Source: Anaeramoeba flamelloides (Eukaryota > Metamonada > Anaeramoebidae). Taken from it: a stretch of DNA of 64,000 bases. The DNA lies in NCBI GenBank assembly GCA_027625915.1, contig JANTQA010000033.1, positions 992,001 to 1,056,000 of the forward strand. The letters run 5' to 3'. The notes beneath the pieces were generated by a model. It had not been told where the DNA came from, did not search any database, and saw only the letters and a list, made by a program, of their open reading frames with translations. Below, one piece after another: positions 46,193 to 57,949 of the stretch. The position numbers were made by a program, and so were the translations under genes. The stretch's first letter is position 1. Each line of letters begins with the position of its first letter.

Positions 46193-47220
46193 TTATTTTT
46201 TTTGGTTTTGTTTGTTGTAATTGTTATTTTTTCTTGGGAATCTTTTTTTTTGATATCCACCTCTTCTTCTATTATAAGTTCTGACTTGGAATTTTGTGTT
46301 GTCTCCAAAAATTTTGAGTTCACCAATCATTTTTTTGGTTACTTTGTCAACCTATTCCGATTAAAATTAATTTGTTTAGAATATGGTAGAGAGAGAGAGA
46401 GAGAGAAATAGAAAGGAAATTAAAATTTGAAAAAGAATTGTATATCAATCAAAAAATCAAAAGAAATTTTTTTTTTCTTTGTTTTGTTTTTTTGTTTTTT
46501 CTTTTTTGTAAGTTTATTTTCTTTTTTTTTAGTTTATTTTCTTTTTTCTTTTTTTATTAATTTAAGGGTTAATGATTTTTTCTTTTTTTCAGTTCAGAAA
46601 TTAACTAATGTAGATTTGACAGACAATTCTTGAACAAATTTCGTTTTCGTTTCCATTTAAAAGGGAAAAAGACAAATAATATTTTAAATAAAAAGATCTT
46701 GAAAAAGTGTTCTTTTGGAAAAGAAACAATAAAAACACAAAAAAAAAAAAAAATATTTACGTAAACAAAATCCTTCTCAACATAAGATTTTTCTGGTACC
46801 CAATTATCTCTTCTTTCTTTTTCTTCTTCTTGGAGTTTAATTGAGATTCCTGGAACTGGTCCTCTTTCAATTCTCTTCATTAAATGTGTGACATAACCAG
46901 CAATCTAATTTTTCCAATCCAAAATAAAAAAAAAAAATAAAAAATTAATTTTTTCAAAAAAAAAAAAAGCAAATCGCAAAAGAAAAAGAAAAAAAAAATT
47001 AGAAAGCAAATCAAGTAAATAATAAAGGATCCAGAAACACAATCACTAGAATTAAATTTAATGAAACACAAACCTTGTTTCTAAGTCTCTTTGTTGGGAT
47101 TGAAGCAACTTCGCTACAAATTTTTTTGTTAACTTGGAAATCAATGGTAAGTTTGGTATAATATTTTTCAACAATCAAACGTGCTGCTCTTTTTACTGTT
47201 TTTGTTCTTACTCGACCCAT
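46193..47220 (-). CDS. RPS17: Ribosomal protein eS17 (RPS17)
   Basis: Exons 47220-47074, 46904-46761 and 46351-46193, all in phase 0, give 149 residues. It is a structural protein of the small (40S) subunit. Exon 1 encodes [20 protein letters not shown]...IPTKRLRNK. Exon 2 encodes [20 protein letters not shown]...[15 protein letters not shown]. Both are almost textbook eS17. Exon 3 ([16 protein letters not shown]...) fits the family's 'D-TKxML' segment and ends in a basic Arg/Lys/Asn tail. The introns are 169 bp (GTTTGT...ATTAG) and 409 bp (GTAAAT...GAATAG). A shorter alternative third exon at 46628 would give an early stop and was rejected. An AATAAA overlaps the stop codon. Confidence 0.94.
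46388..46406. repeat. (GA)n microsatellite in RPS17 intron 2
   Basis: Nine GA dinucleotides in a row, 37 nt upstream (on the minus strand) of the acceptor of exon 3, forming a (CT)n run before the acceptor. It may act as a polypyrimidine tract. Confidence 0.6.
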
Positions 47221-48839
47221 GATATAAAAATTCTTTTGTGTTTTTTAGGAAAAAAGAAAAAAAAAAAAAGCAGAAATTCAAAAAAAAAAAAAAGAAAAAA
47301 GAAAAAGAAATCAAAGAATAAAAGTGTTTGTGGTTTAAGATCTTTTTGATAGAAGAAAATTGTTTGTTGGTTATTTTAAAAAAAAATCTTACATTTGGAA
47401 ATAAAAAAAAAAAAATGAAACAAATCAAAAATCACAAAGTTTTGGAATATGAATGAGAGAATATTTCAGAAATTGAACAGAGACAATCACCGAGATTTTA
47501 GAAGTTTGTTGTTCAGCACTTATAGTATTGGTTCAGCTTGAAAAATTTAATCGAATATTTCAGAGTATTCTTTCTTGAATTGAACTTTCTCTCTTAACTT
47601 TAAAACAAATGGTATGTGGTGGAGGACTTGAAAAAAAAGATACAATTAAACATGCAACAATCTCTGTGTATTGTATCATGAATGGTCAGAATTTTTACTT
47701 CAAAACCCTCTTCCTATTACAATTTAAGAACATAAAATATCATATTTCTATTTCCAATTTGAGCATGAAAAGAAGTCGGTGAAAATTTCTAGTCTCTTTG
47801 TAAAAGATTGCGATCGTAAAGAAAGTGAAAAGTATTCCCCATCCATTTTGAATTACTTTGAGATTGTTTTGTGTTGAATTTACCATGAGTGTTTTGGAGC
47901 TACAATTATTCGGTGAAGAAAATACTTGTGCTATTGAGAATTAAAAATACATAACACACCAATCATTTGAACTATCAGTATATTTTTTAGTTTGTGACAA
48001 TAAGGGTGAGACACAACAATTGACTGTTCCCAATATCTTCATATCACGATAACTGAAGAGAATTAGATTATACCATTTTGGAAAAAAAGTGAAATAGTAA
48101 AAAAAATTGAAACACGATTTTTAATAGGGAACCTTAATAGAACTTGAAAAGTAAAATCAATTAAGTGAAGAAACCAATTAACTTGAAATAATAATTCATT
48201 ATATTATTTTCAGTCAACCTAACAATAACAATTTAAATCTAATTTCATATCAAAATTCATGAGTGGTTTTGGAGTTCTCGAAAATATCCAATTTCTTCAA
48301 CAAATTTTTAAAAATTGATCAATCAAATTAACATCTCTTCATAAGATAGTATTAAAAAAACTGTTATTAAACTGAATACTACATTTGGTCTATATTTATT
48401 TAATTATTCTTTTTTAAATTGATCTTATTTTTCATTTTCAGGTTCTATTCAGGTTTTCAATTAAAAACTGTGTTTCACAGTTTTTCCACAATGGTTACTC
48501 AATATTGTTGATTTTAAAAATCAATATTTTTAAGATTCACATGTTCCCAAAGTTTAGTTTGACTAATAATTATATATTCCTCAAAAAATGCCATTTTCAG
48601 AATTTGTCCCACTGATGAACTAGTATGATAATAGTTGGATTATTCTAGGGGTTTTCCATAAATAATTATAGTTGTTGTTGAAAAGCTATGATCAACCCTT
48701 CAACCAAATAAAAACCAAAGAAAATAATCTTTTGATCTGATTATGTATTTAATTACTTTCTTTTGATAAATTTTACAAAATTAATTTGTTTTTTGAGGAT
48801 CATCGTAATGATCAAAATTAAAACTTTGTTAAATTTCAA
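47221..48839. other. Region upstream of RPS17
   Basis: Poly-T next to the RPS17 start, then AT-rich DNA that is slightly less extreme between 47440 and 48060. No gene was recognised. Confidence 0.35.
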
Positions 48840-48955
48840 AAAAGGTTTAAATTACTTGAAAATTTATCAAATATATCAAGTGGTGTAGATCTGAAGAATA
48901 TAGTATCATTTTTTATATTATTTCTAATATTTTTTCTTGAGAAAAATCACAAGTA
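48840..48955 (+). repeat. Dispersed repeat S, copy 1
   Basis: 'GTGTAGATCTGAAGAATATA' and TCTAATATTTTTTCTTGAGA are shared with 55083-55196. About 85-90% identical over ~75 bp by eye. Confidence 0.55.
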
Positions 48956-50960
48956 TAAAATCTGAATTACTTTTTATGCTGATCTGAAGGCTTGTATAAT
49001 ATTGTATAAACCCCCCCCCTTCAATTTTAGAACCACAGAATGTTGACTCATTTAGTATTTCTTAAATAAATAAGGAATTGAAATCAAAATAAACAATCTA
49101 TACTTTATTGGCCAGGTTGGATAATTAACAAAATTGAATAATCTTTTAAAATCAATCGAATAAGGATAATAAGAAAGGAGAAACTACATAACATTATATT
49201 GAAAAAAATTTTTCAAAAACAAAATTTTATTTCGTTAAACTTTTGTTTTTTATAACTTCACTTATAATAAATCTGATTAGTTAATTAAAGATCTTTGATC
49301 ATAAATTATTTTTAAAGATACTTTACAATTTCGGTTGAGAACCCCAATTTTTGAGGTTTTATTCATATTTTTTTCAAATTTAAAAGTAAAAAATTTGATT
49401 AATTTAATTCACAATTCAAGGGTTATTTTAGAATTCATAAATTAATAATTTGAAATAGATAAAAGTAAATGTGTAGTTGACATGAATTTTCTTATAAATC
49501 AAACCTTATTTAAATTTAAATACCCTAATTACATTATTATAATCTAACATAATACTAACCCAACATCAGATTGGGAAAAATCAATTTTTTTTTTTTAATT
49601 CCTTAAACAAATTACCTGAACAATACTATCATGACCAAATATCTGAAAAATCCACACACAAAAAAAATAATAATACATTAAAAACTGTTCAGAAAGTTTA
49701 TTTTTGGAAAAATCAAATATAAAATATTATTTAAAAAATTAAAAAAAGTTATTTTATAATTTACATTTATCTATGAATTCTATGGTTTTTTCGATGTTCT
49801 ACAAAAAGAGTTTTTAAGTGGTTAAACAAAATAGAGTATTTCTAACTTTTAATTATTTTTGGTAATATTTGAAAGAAAAATAAATATCTAGTTTTGGTTT
49901 TCTTTTAAATTTTATAAGATCTGTCAAAATTAGAGACCCCTAAAATGGGTTTATTTTTAGAATTTTTCAAATCTATTAGATTTCAAATATGGAAATATAA
50001 TATTAAAATGGTTACAATGTAATCAGTTTTTGGAAATATTTTATACTTTTAAAAGTTTTTTTGAAAAATAATTTTACAAAACAAACTAAAAATTATTTAA
50101 TTCAAACCACACATGTAACCAAAAAAAGAAATTTTCATTTTAAACCAAAACTTAATTAAAAAAAATAAAACATTCTTTTGATATAATTTAAAAATAAATT
50201 CTTTTTCAGTCAAATTTTCTAGTTTATTAAATAGTTGAAACATATTCTATGGGTTTAAATCCATATTCTTCTTAAAATATATTTTTAATTTTTAAATCTG
50301 ATCCTTTTTTTGATTTAGTCTTTTTTTTTTATTTTTATAGGTTTTAGCTTTTTTTCTTACAAGCTTGTTTTTCTTTCTTTTCGTAAAAAATTCAATTAAA
50401 AAAAAAAAAAAAAATCAAATGGTTTATTAAAAACACCAAATTAACTTGAAGAAAATTGAGGCTTTGTAATTTCTTTTGATATCGATATACCACCGATTAA
50501 TAAAGCTCATTTTCAACAATTTTATTTTTCCAAAGAAATTGAGAAATTATATTCGAGATATTATCATGAAAGTGGACCTAAAATTCTGATAGCATTTTAT
50601 TTTTTCCAAAAAGTTATGGTTTTTCTAGATATTTCTTATTATGATTATGGGCTCTAATATAGAATTTTTATTTTATATTTTTTTCGAAACAATCGTATGT
50701 TTGTCAATTATTAAAAAAAGTGAATTTTTTATTTAAGATTAGGAATCTTTAAGTGAAATGGAGTTTATTATAATTTTATTATCTGGAATAAACATAAAAA
50801 CATGAAATTTTTGACAAAAAGATTATTAAAACTAAAATTTTAAGTAGAAAAGGCAAGATAATTATTTTTTTGATAATTATTAAATTCGTTTTACTATTTT
50901 AAAAAAATTATTAATTTTTAAATTTTGAGAGTGATGGGAGTCTTTTGGAGAATCAAATAT

Positions 50961-51155
50961 CAGTAATTTTCACTTTTAAAGCACAAACCACCAATGGAAT
51001 TTAAGGCACATAAAAATCTCAAATTAATAAAGATTTAACGAATTTTTATTTTACCCATAAATTAGTTTACTAGAATCTAAAATTTGTGCCTTAATTTGAG
51101 AATCTTTATTATGTCTTATTTTTACTTAAAGTTTTTGTTTTCAAAGTAGAACCTA
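50961..51155. mobile_element. MITE family L, copy L4 (~195 bp, diverged)
   Basis: Left CAGTAATTTTCACTTTTAAA and GGCACATAAAAATCTCAAAT; right TTTGTGCCTTAATTTGAGAA. The right terminus and the TA duplication are blurred. Confidence 0.6.
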
Positions 51156-51312
51156 CTTAAACAAGAAACGAGTTGATATTAATAATTGGAAGAAAATAGA
51201 ATCAACCGATTCAATGGAATCAAAAAAAAAGAATTATTGAAGTTTTATATTTAGAAAAGAATCTGGGGTGAATTTTGATCCAAAAATTTGAAATTTATAA
51301 GATGTTTTGATG

Positions 51313-51333
51313 ATATATATATATATATATATA
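51313..51333. repeat. (AT)n microsatellite
   Basis: Ten uninterrupted AT dinucleotides. Confidence 0.8.
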
Positions 51334-51339
51334 CTTAAT

Positions 51340-52904
51340 TCACAAAAGATTTACAAAAAAACATAACAATTTTTAATCAAAAAACGATATTTTGTAAAAT
51401 TGTGTTATTCAATTGATAACACCATTGCGTTTCTAAGATGACAAATCATGATTTTCGATAAAATCGCGAAAATTATTGCAAATATTGCGATTAAAAAATA
51501 ATCAAAGTATAATAGGTGATGGATTTTAGGGGAAAATTATTATTTTCCAAATTGGAACAAATTTCAAAATTGGTATTATTCTTAATTTTTTCAAAATAGT
51601 AAATTTCAATCGAAATATAAAAGTTTTATGTATTGAAATGCCTTTTTTCGTGTAGGCCCAAGGTATTTTGGCTTATGTTAGAGTATGTTCAGGCAGGTTT
51701 GGGTGGACTGGGTGGTATTTTCAAGATTTTTCTACCGAATTTTGAAAAAGAAAAATAATTACAAGACTAATCGAGACTTTTATAACTTGTTTTAAGGGGG
51801 GGGTTCATTTAAACTTTGGTTGTTACAATTGAGTTTTTAACATATTTTTAAAAATATTTAGTATTGATGATTTCAAGATTTTGGATTTTCGATAATTTAA
51901 GGTAATAAAATACTACTAATCATACAATAATATTTTTGGCTTTTCCTCACACAATCCGTAAAAATCATTTAAAAACTTTCATACCAATGGAAATAACCAA
52001 GACTATTTTCGAAAATATGAAAAAATTCAATTTGACCAATTTTGAAATTTGGTCAAATCGGAAATTTACTAATATTCCCAGTTTTCGTACTAATTTAGCA
52101 ATATTTTTAAAAAGAATTTTTTATTGATCAAAAAATAGATATTCTTGAAATAAAGGCTATTCTTTGAAAAAACGACAAAAAAGATACTTGTTCAATCAAG
52201 GATCAGGTTTTCAAGATTTTTCAATGTGTTTTCATTTTATTATTTTGGTATATCGATCGATCATTTAGATCAAAATATGTAATAACAAAAATCAAATAAA
52301 TAGTTTCTCAGCCAATTGTGGTGTTATAAATTGTCATAAACAAAAAAGACTTCTAAAATAACCAACACTTTATCTGTTCTTTAAAGAATATGATCTTGGG
52401 TTACAATATTTTCATTTTTTCTCAGCAAGCTAAAAGGAGTTTGATAACTTTTCAAAAGATTTCACAACATCCTTGCCAGATGATCACCAATTATAAAGAT
52501 TTTTTACATTTAGTTTTCTTTTTGTTCTTCTGCTTCCCATGTATTTGTATTGAACAGAAAAGCCCAATTAGAACTTAGAGGTTTTTGTTTAATAGATCAC
52601 CAAATATGAAGGAAAATTACCCTATATTCTTTTGGTTTTTCAATTTGCGAAGGTAATGATTCCATTATCAAAAAAAAAAATCTATTTGATATTCAACTAT
52701 ATTTTAGAAATGGGTTAGTATTCGTTTGTTCAAAACACTTATTTGAGATTTTATATTTTCTATAAAAAATAATAGCCGAAAAGAATAAAATTTTTATTCC
52801 ACAACAAATAAACTCATTCTGTTTAAAAAAGTTTTCTGTTTTTCAAAACTTTCAAACACTTCAAAACAATTCACAAGCCTTTCAGACATTTTTTAACATT
52901 TTTA
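51340..52904. other. Intergenic region, nothing recognised
   Basis: AT-rich with short open frames (51936-52127, 52390-52578) that show no family signal. A G-run follows TTAA-like sequence near 51792 and again at 52903. Confidence 0.3.
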
Positions 52905-52962
52905 AGGGGGGGAAGCGTTGTAAAAGTCACAAATCTTTGTAAAAATCAAGAGTTTTTTTTTA

Positions 52963-54090
52963 AGGTGATTTCAAAAAAATAATTTTTATTTTTTTTTCCC
53001 GATAAAGTTGGACTAATCGCGATTTTTTAACCACTACGTCTGCAATTCAACAGTTTGCCTCAAACCAATATATTCCAATCTCTTTTACATTATGAAAGCA
53101 TGATCTTTAAAATATTCTCCAATTTGGTTCAAAAAATCATTTTAAGTCATTTTTTTAATGAAAAATGAAAAAGAAATTTTGAGATACGTGAACTCGAACA
53201 CCTTGTTAAGGAACGTGAAAATGAAAAAGAAAAATCACCACTAGTTTCTTGCACGAAAAATTGACGATCTTGAAAAAACACTTCTCAATAAACAACTCTA
53301 ACTGTCGAAGATTAAATTGTTAGGATTTTTGAATGTTGGGTTCCTTGAATTGTTCTAGTAATTCGTAAATCAGATTAATTCACGACAAAGAGGCTGAGGG
53401 TTTCTCTTGTTTTTTGTATGGTTCTTGTTGTTTTTCCTTGAATAAATCTCCCCACCATGATTAAGAGGAGAGTATCCCCCAGAATTGGTTGTGGAACAAT
53501 ATGATCCATGCCAAATGCACTTCACATTTTTTTGGTGCTTTTTTGATGAAATTTTTTTTATTTGGATCCTTTCTCTCAAAACCCAATTTGTTGTGTCAAT
53601 ATAAATTCGGTTGAGGTTGTGTGGGAAAGGTTTTGAAGATTTTTGCATTCAAGGATCTTTTCGAAATAATATTTGCGTAAACTAGTCAGTTTTTTTTATT
53701 AAAAAAAAAAATATTGAGTCAGTTGAGAAAAAATGATCTTTGAATTTTTTGAAATGTGGATTTGATGGATTTGATCCAATACCAATACAATTATCCAAGA
53801 TATTAGTCAAAAAAATCATAATTGTGAAACAACAAACTTTTTCATCCAAAATTTTTCTCTTTTCTAAGTTTTGACCTTCTATGTCATTGTTTAAAACCTT
53901 CTCATCTTAACTCACAAATCAAAAAAAAGTCATAGAAAGCCCACACTAATTTGTAAGGGTTTTAAAAAATGACATGTAAACTTATTTTCTCAAAAATTCG
54001 ATTTTTACCAACCTTCTTTGTCATTTTGAGATACAAGTATGGAAAATTCAGACATTTTTTGTAAAAATTTGTCATTTTTTACTTCTTAGA
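52963..54090. repeat. Degenerate duplicated block G, copy G1
   Basis: Aligns discontinuously with G2 (57950-59476). The + strand carries AAGAAATTTTGAGATAC then GAACACCTTGTTAAGGAA. The - strand carries 'TTCAAGGAAAAACA', reading as GDTLLLIMVGRF here and GHTLLLVIAGRF in G2. Both strands hold decayed coding-like segments, so this looks like a duplicated ex-genic region. The left boundary TTAAGGTGATT resembles 62994. Confidence 0.45.
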
Positions 54091-55082
54091 TCTCTCTGGA
54101 AAAAACTTTGAGAGATTTACCAACAACCAAACCAGGATAAAAGCACATAAATCTTTGAATTTGAATTGCAAACGTCGTCGTTAATATTATCATGAATTAA
54201 TTGCTAAAATTGTGATAATATATGTTATCATCAAAATCTCTAATATTAACATTATCAGCAGTTATTGATTTTTTTAAAAAAAAATATCGAATATATTTCT
54301 TTTTGAGATGCGAATGCAATGAGAGAAAAATATATTCAGATGTTTTTTTTTCAAAAAAAAATCAATAGCGAAGGTTATATTTTGAGACCAAAAATATTAA
54401 AAAAATAGAAAATCTCAAACAAAAAATTTTTTAAAATTTCAATTTTTTTTTCACACTTTGTGATCTTTGTCTGAAATAGTGATAAATTTTAAAAACAACA
54501 AATAAAATATATCATTCATTTCAAAATTTGTTCCAAAATATCATGGTACATTGGAACTTCATCTGGAATATATTTGTCGTCTGATTGGAATTGAATAGAG
54601 TAAAAGTGTGCACCATAAAACATAGTAACCAACAAAATTTACTCAAAAAATAAAAAATAATTTGTTATTTTCTATTTAAAAAATTCTTTAAATTTTTTTT
54701 ATTTTTACAAAAATAAAAAAATGAAACGAATTTTTCCAATTTCTATTAATAAATTACCTACTTTTTTTGAACTATTTTAGTCATCAAAAGTTATAAGTTT
54801 TAATTCGAAAACTCTACATTTTTTTTCATTTAAAAGCGCAGATTAATAATATTTTTAGTGAAAAGAAATATTAAAATTCTACCAATTTTTTTTTTGGAAA
54901 AAATGATTCAATATTTTTTCAACTAGAAATTTTCACTTTTCTCATTTGAATTTTCAATTCCATAAAAAAACTTAATACAGCACTTTAAATCATTACTCAA
55001 GATATTTTTATTTTAATAAAATTCTCCAAATTTTTATTAAATTTTAGCTTATTTTTTTCTATCCAGAAATGAAAAGCTTAAA

Positions 55083-55196
55083 CCAATACAACAACATTTG
55101 GTAAACAATATCAAATATAACAAGTGATGTAGATCTGAAAAATATAGCATCATTTTTTATATTTTTTCTAATATTTTTTCTTGAGAAAAATAACAA
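55083..55196 (+). repeat. Dispersed repeat S, copy 2
   Basis: Counterpart of 48840-48955 ('GATGTAGATCTGAAAAATAT', TCTAATATTTTTTCTTGAGA). Confidence 0.55.
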
Positions 55197-55377
55197 CAAT
55201 ATAGTTGACAACAGTTTATATATTTAAAATAGAGGCTGATGTTTGAAATGACAAAAAAAAAAAAAAAAAATTTAATTCTGGTTTTTGAATGAAAAAAATT
55301 TAATAGATTGATAAAACCCATTGGAATCTGAGAACTAATTTGAACCTTCAAGCAACAACAAATACAACCTTCTATAA

Positions 55378-56199
55378 CTGTCAAATCTAAAACCCGGAAA
55401 TTTCTGAAACCCGGTAATTCCATTTTTCTGATCAATTGTAAATATTAGTAAAAAGTCAAAAATATACTCCCATTTTACAGACAAATAACCCAATTACCCA
55501 GCAACTTATAACCTTTCCAATTGGGGTATTAGTTAAATATTCTGAATCCATTAATTTTAACTCTTTGGTAAATTCATAAATCAAAAAAATCCAAAATTTG
55601 TAAAATTAATTGAGAACATTAGTGAAAATTGAAAATCAAATTTATTGCGATTTTCCCTTTAGATAAATTCTAAATTTATTAGGAATCATCTTTATAAGAA
55701 TTATTTTGTTACACCATTTATGAAATAAGAGTTTTATTTACTTTATATCTTTCTTTTAATAATTTTTTCAAAATTTTAAATTTCTATTGGGAACCTTAGA
55801 GGATTTATTTTTTTGACAAAATGGTTTTCATAATTTAATGAAAATTTACAATAATCAAACACCTCTCTCAAATTCAAATTCTTTTAAATATTTTAAAAGT
55901 ATGAAAATGTTTTTTATTTCAAAATTTAAAATCAAAAGTGGATTTTCATTTTTAGTAATGTTCTCAATTAATTTTACAAATTTTGGATTTTTTTGATTTC
56001 TGAATTCACCAAAGAGTTAAAAATGATGGATTCAGAATATTTAACCAATACCCCAATTGGAAAGGTTATAAGTTGCTGGGTAATTGGGTTATTTGTCTGT
56101 AAAATGGGAGTATATTTTTGACTTTTTACTAATATTTACAATTGATCAGAAAAATGGAATTACCGGGTTTCAGAAATTTCCGGGTTTTAGATTTGACTG
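55378..56199. mobile_element. Foldback MITE R (822 bp) with ~265-bp inverted repeats
   Basis: The arms 55378-55640 and 55935-56199 are about 95% identical inverted copies, starting [CT/CA]GTCAAATCTAAAACCCGG. TAA lies directly outside each end (55375-55377 and 56200-56202), a 3-bp duplication as in PIF/Harbinger elements, although a TA target cannot be excluded. The high arm identity suggests a recent insertion. The right arm forms the last codons of the ankyrin-BTB frame. Confidence 0.8.
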
Positions 56200-57077
56200 T
56201 AAGTCGGGGTTTGATTTAAAAAAATTTGAAGATATGTCACCCATTTTAAAATATTGAGGAAGATCAACAATTTCTTTTAATACTTTCGGCTTTAATTCAT
56301 AATCTCCACTTGTTTCGATCTTGTTTTTATATAAAAAGCCCACAAAAATTGTCATTGTATCAACTCTTTTCTCTGAATGGTCTGTAACTTGACTAATTTT
56401 TTCTTCTTCTTTTTTTTCTAATTCGGTAAACATTTCACGAAATAACCCTAAACGTGCAAACAAAAGTGTTTGATGAATTTTGATTTCAACAATTTCGGCT
56501 TCTTCTTCTTCTTCTTCAGGATCAAATTTCCATGTTACTAATAGTGTAAAATCCTTTTTTGTTTCATCTAAATAAGCTTCTTCCCAACTTTTTTCCATCG
56601 AGTTCTCTATTACATCTTGGGGTGCCTTAATGTTTAATTAAGTTCTCTTCAAGCAATGAATTGTGATATTTTTTTCCATATACCCATTTTAAAAAATTTT
56701 CACTATTATTTTTTGAATACTCTTCTTCAAGAGTTTTCTTTACAATTTCAGGATCCTGTTTGGTTCTGACTTCAATTAATTGCTTATGACATTTGATTCC
56801 TTGAATTTCAAAATCGGTTAATTCTTTGCTTTTCCAAAGCATTTGAAACTCCTTTTCAATTAAGTTCTTATGAATTTGCCCCTTCAATAGATTTTGTAAT
56901 ACGTCATAATTTATTGCTTCTTTTGTCAGATAATCTAAGGCAATCTTCCCTTTGTCATCTTTGATTAGTGTATCAGCACCATAAGTCAAGAATTCATCAA
57001 CAATTTTGGTTAGATCTACTTTTTTTGCATGATTTTGAATCAGTATATGTAAACTTGAGAAGAAACATTTTGCTTCA
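56170..57077 (-). pseudogene. Ankyrin-BTB protein, 3' part (frameshifted host gene)
   Basis: After an acceptor (ACAAATAG) the frame reads ankyrin-like sequence (SSLHILIQNHAKKVDLTKIV, then FLTYGADTLIKDDKGKIALD). A first BTB-like segment follows (IQGIKCHKQLIEVRTKQDP ... FLKWVYG). A second BTB core comes after it (EIKIHQTLLFARLGLFREMF ... DTMTIFVGFLYKNKI ... QYFKMGD). The two BTB parts are in different frames: ENLIK meets a TAA near 56632, and the other frame resumes at once with KAPQDVIENSMEKSW. One base of difference separates them. The last nine residues (QSNLKPGNF) and the stop lie inside MITE R. No 5' exon was found. Such proteins often act as Cullin-3 adaptors. It is either a young pseudogene or a gene with a sequencing error. 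Confidence 0.65.
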
Positions 57078-57462
57078 CTATTTGTGTTTTGTTTAGATTT
57101 TGTTTTATTTTGTTAAATTCATGAATAGATTTAAAGTTAAAAAAAAATGAAAAATTTTTCTTATTTTTCATTAATTTCGGTCTTCAGAAAACACACAACA
57201 TAACCAAACAGATGTAGTTAAACATTTGAAAATCTGACAAATGAAAAAAGATTTTAACAAATCGAGAAAAAAGTTTAAAAAGTGAGACGAAAAAATTGAC
57301 AAAAAGCAATTCAGAAAAGTTGATTTTGGTAAAGAGTCTTTAGATTTACAAAACACAGAACTACTCTTTCCTAAGGGTATCTCGATTTTTTTATTTTACG
57401 GGTAAATTCACACAAATCAACTAAACCTAAAAAAATTATTAACAGTCTGTGTTGAACAAACT

Positions 57463-57679
57463 ATGCTTTTATTCCAACAATGTGTTCTCACCAAACAATT
57501 TTATCAGTCAATGAAGAATGTAACCTGTGTATTGTTGAAACAGATCAAACCCCTTGGCCTTAAAAGCTTACTCAACAATCATCCAAGAAGGAAGTGGAAA
57601 ATGGTCACAAATTCTGCAAATGTTGATAATTCTGGAAAGAATAAGCTTGCTATGATCATTTCCGAACACCCAAAAGATT
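57463..57679 (+). CDS. Candidate exon with strong donor, unknown function
   Basis: An open frame of complex composition (e.g. SMKNVTCVLLKQIKPLGLKS) from an ATG at 57463 ending at GATT|GTAAGTC, the best donor consensus seen in the window. An overlapping frame (ECNLCIVETDQTPWPLKAYS) is also open for ~60 codons, so the true frame is uncertain. It precedes block G2 and may be the undamaged start of the gene from which G derives. No family was recognised. Confidence 0.3.
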
Positions 57680-57949
57680 GTAAGTCAATGTCGTAATTTA
57701 TTCTCAAATTTTTTTTTTTATTTTGAGCGGTTGAGGAAAAAAATTTTGAAATTTATTGTTTACAAAATTATAAATTTAATAGTCACAGTTTGTTTTAGAA
57801 TTCGGGTTGACTTCAATAAGTATTTTTAATCAACTTTTTATTGTTATTTTGGAATTTTTTGGTTTTTAATTCTTGTTTTGATAATTTTTTAAAAGTGTTG
57901 GAGAATATTTGGAACAGAAGGTCAAAATTAAGACAATTTTATTCATTGC

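Noticed and set aside
46605-46628. Short third exon for RPS17 reading NCLSNLH
   Set aside because: It would truncate the protein at 104 residues. The exon at 46351-46193 is in phase and restores the family's C-terminal segment.
55157-55435. 92-codon minus-strand frame next to the ankyrin-BTB gene
   Set aside because: Its first part is the inverted arm of MITE R and the rest is poly-Phe and chance sequence.
57171-57356. 61-codon minus-strand frame as 5' exon of the ankyrin-BTB gene
   Set aside because: No ankyrin pattern in any frame and no donor in the required phase.
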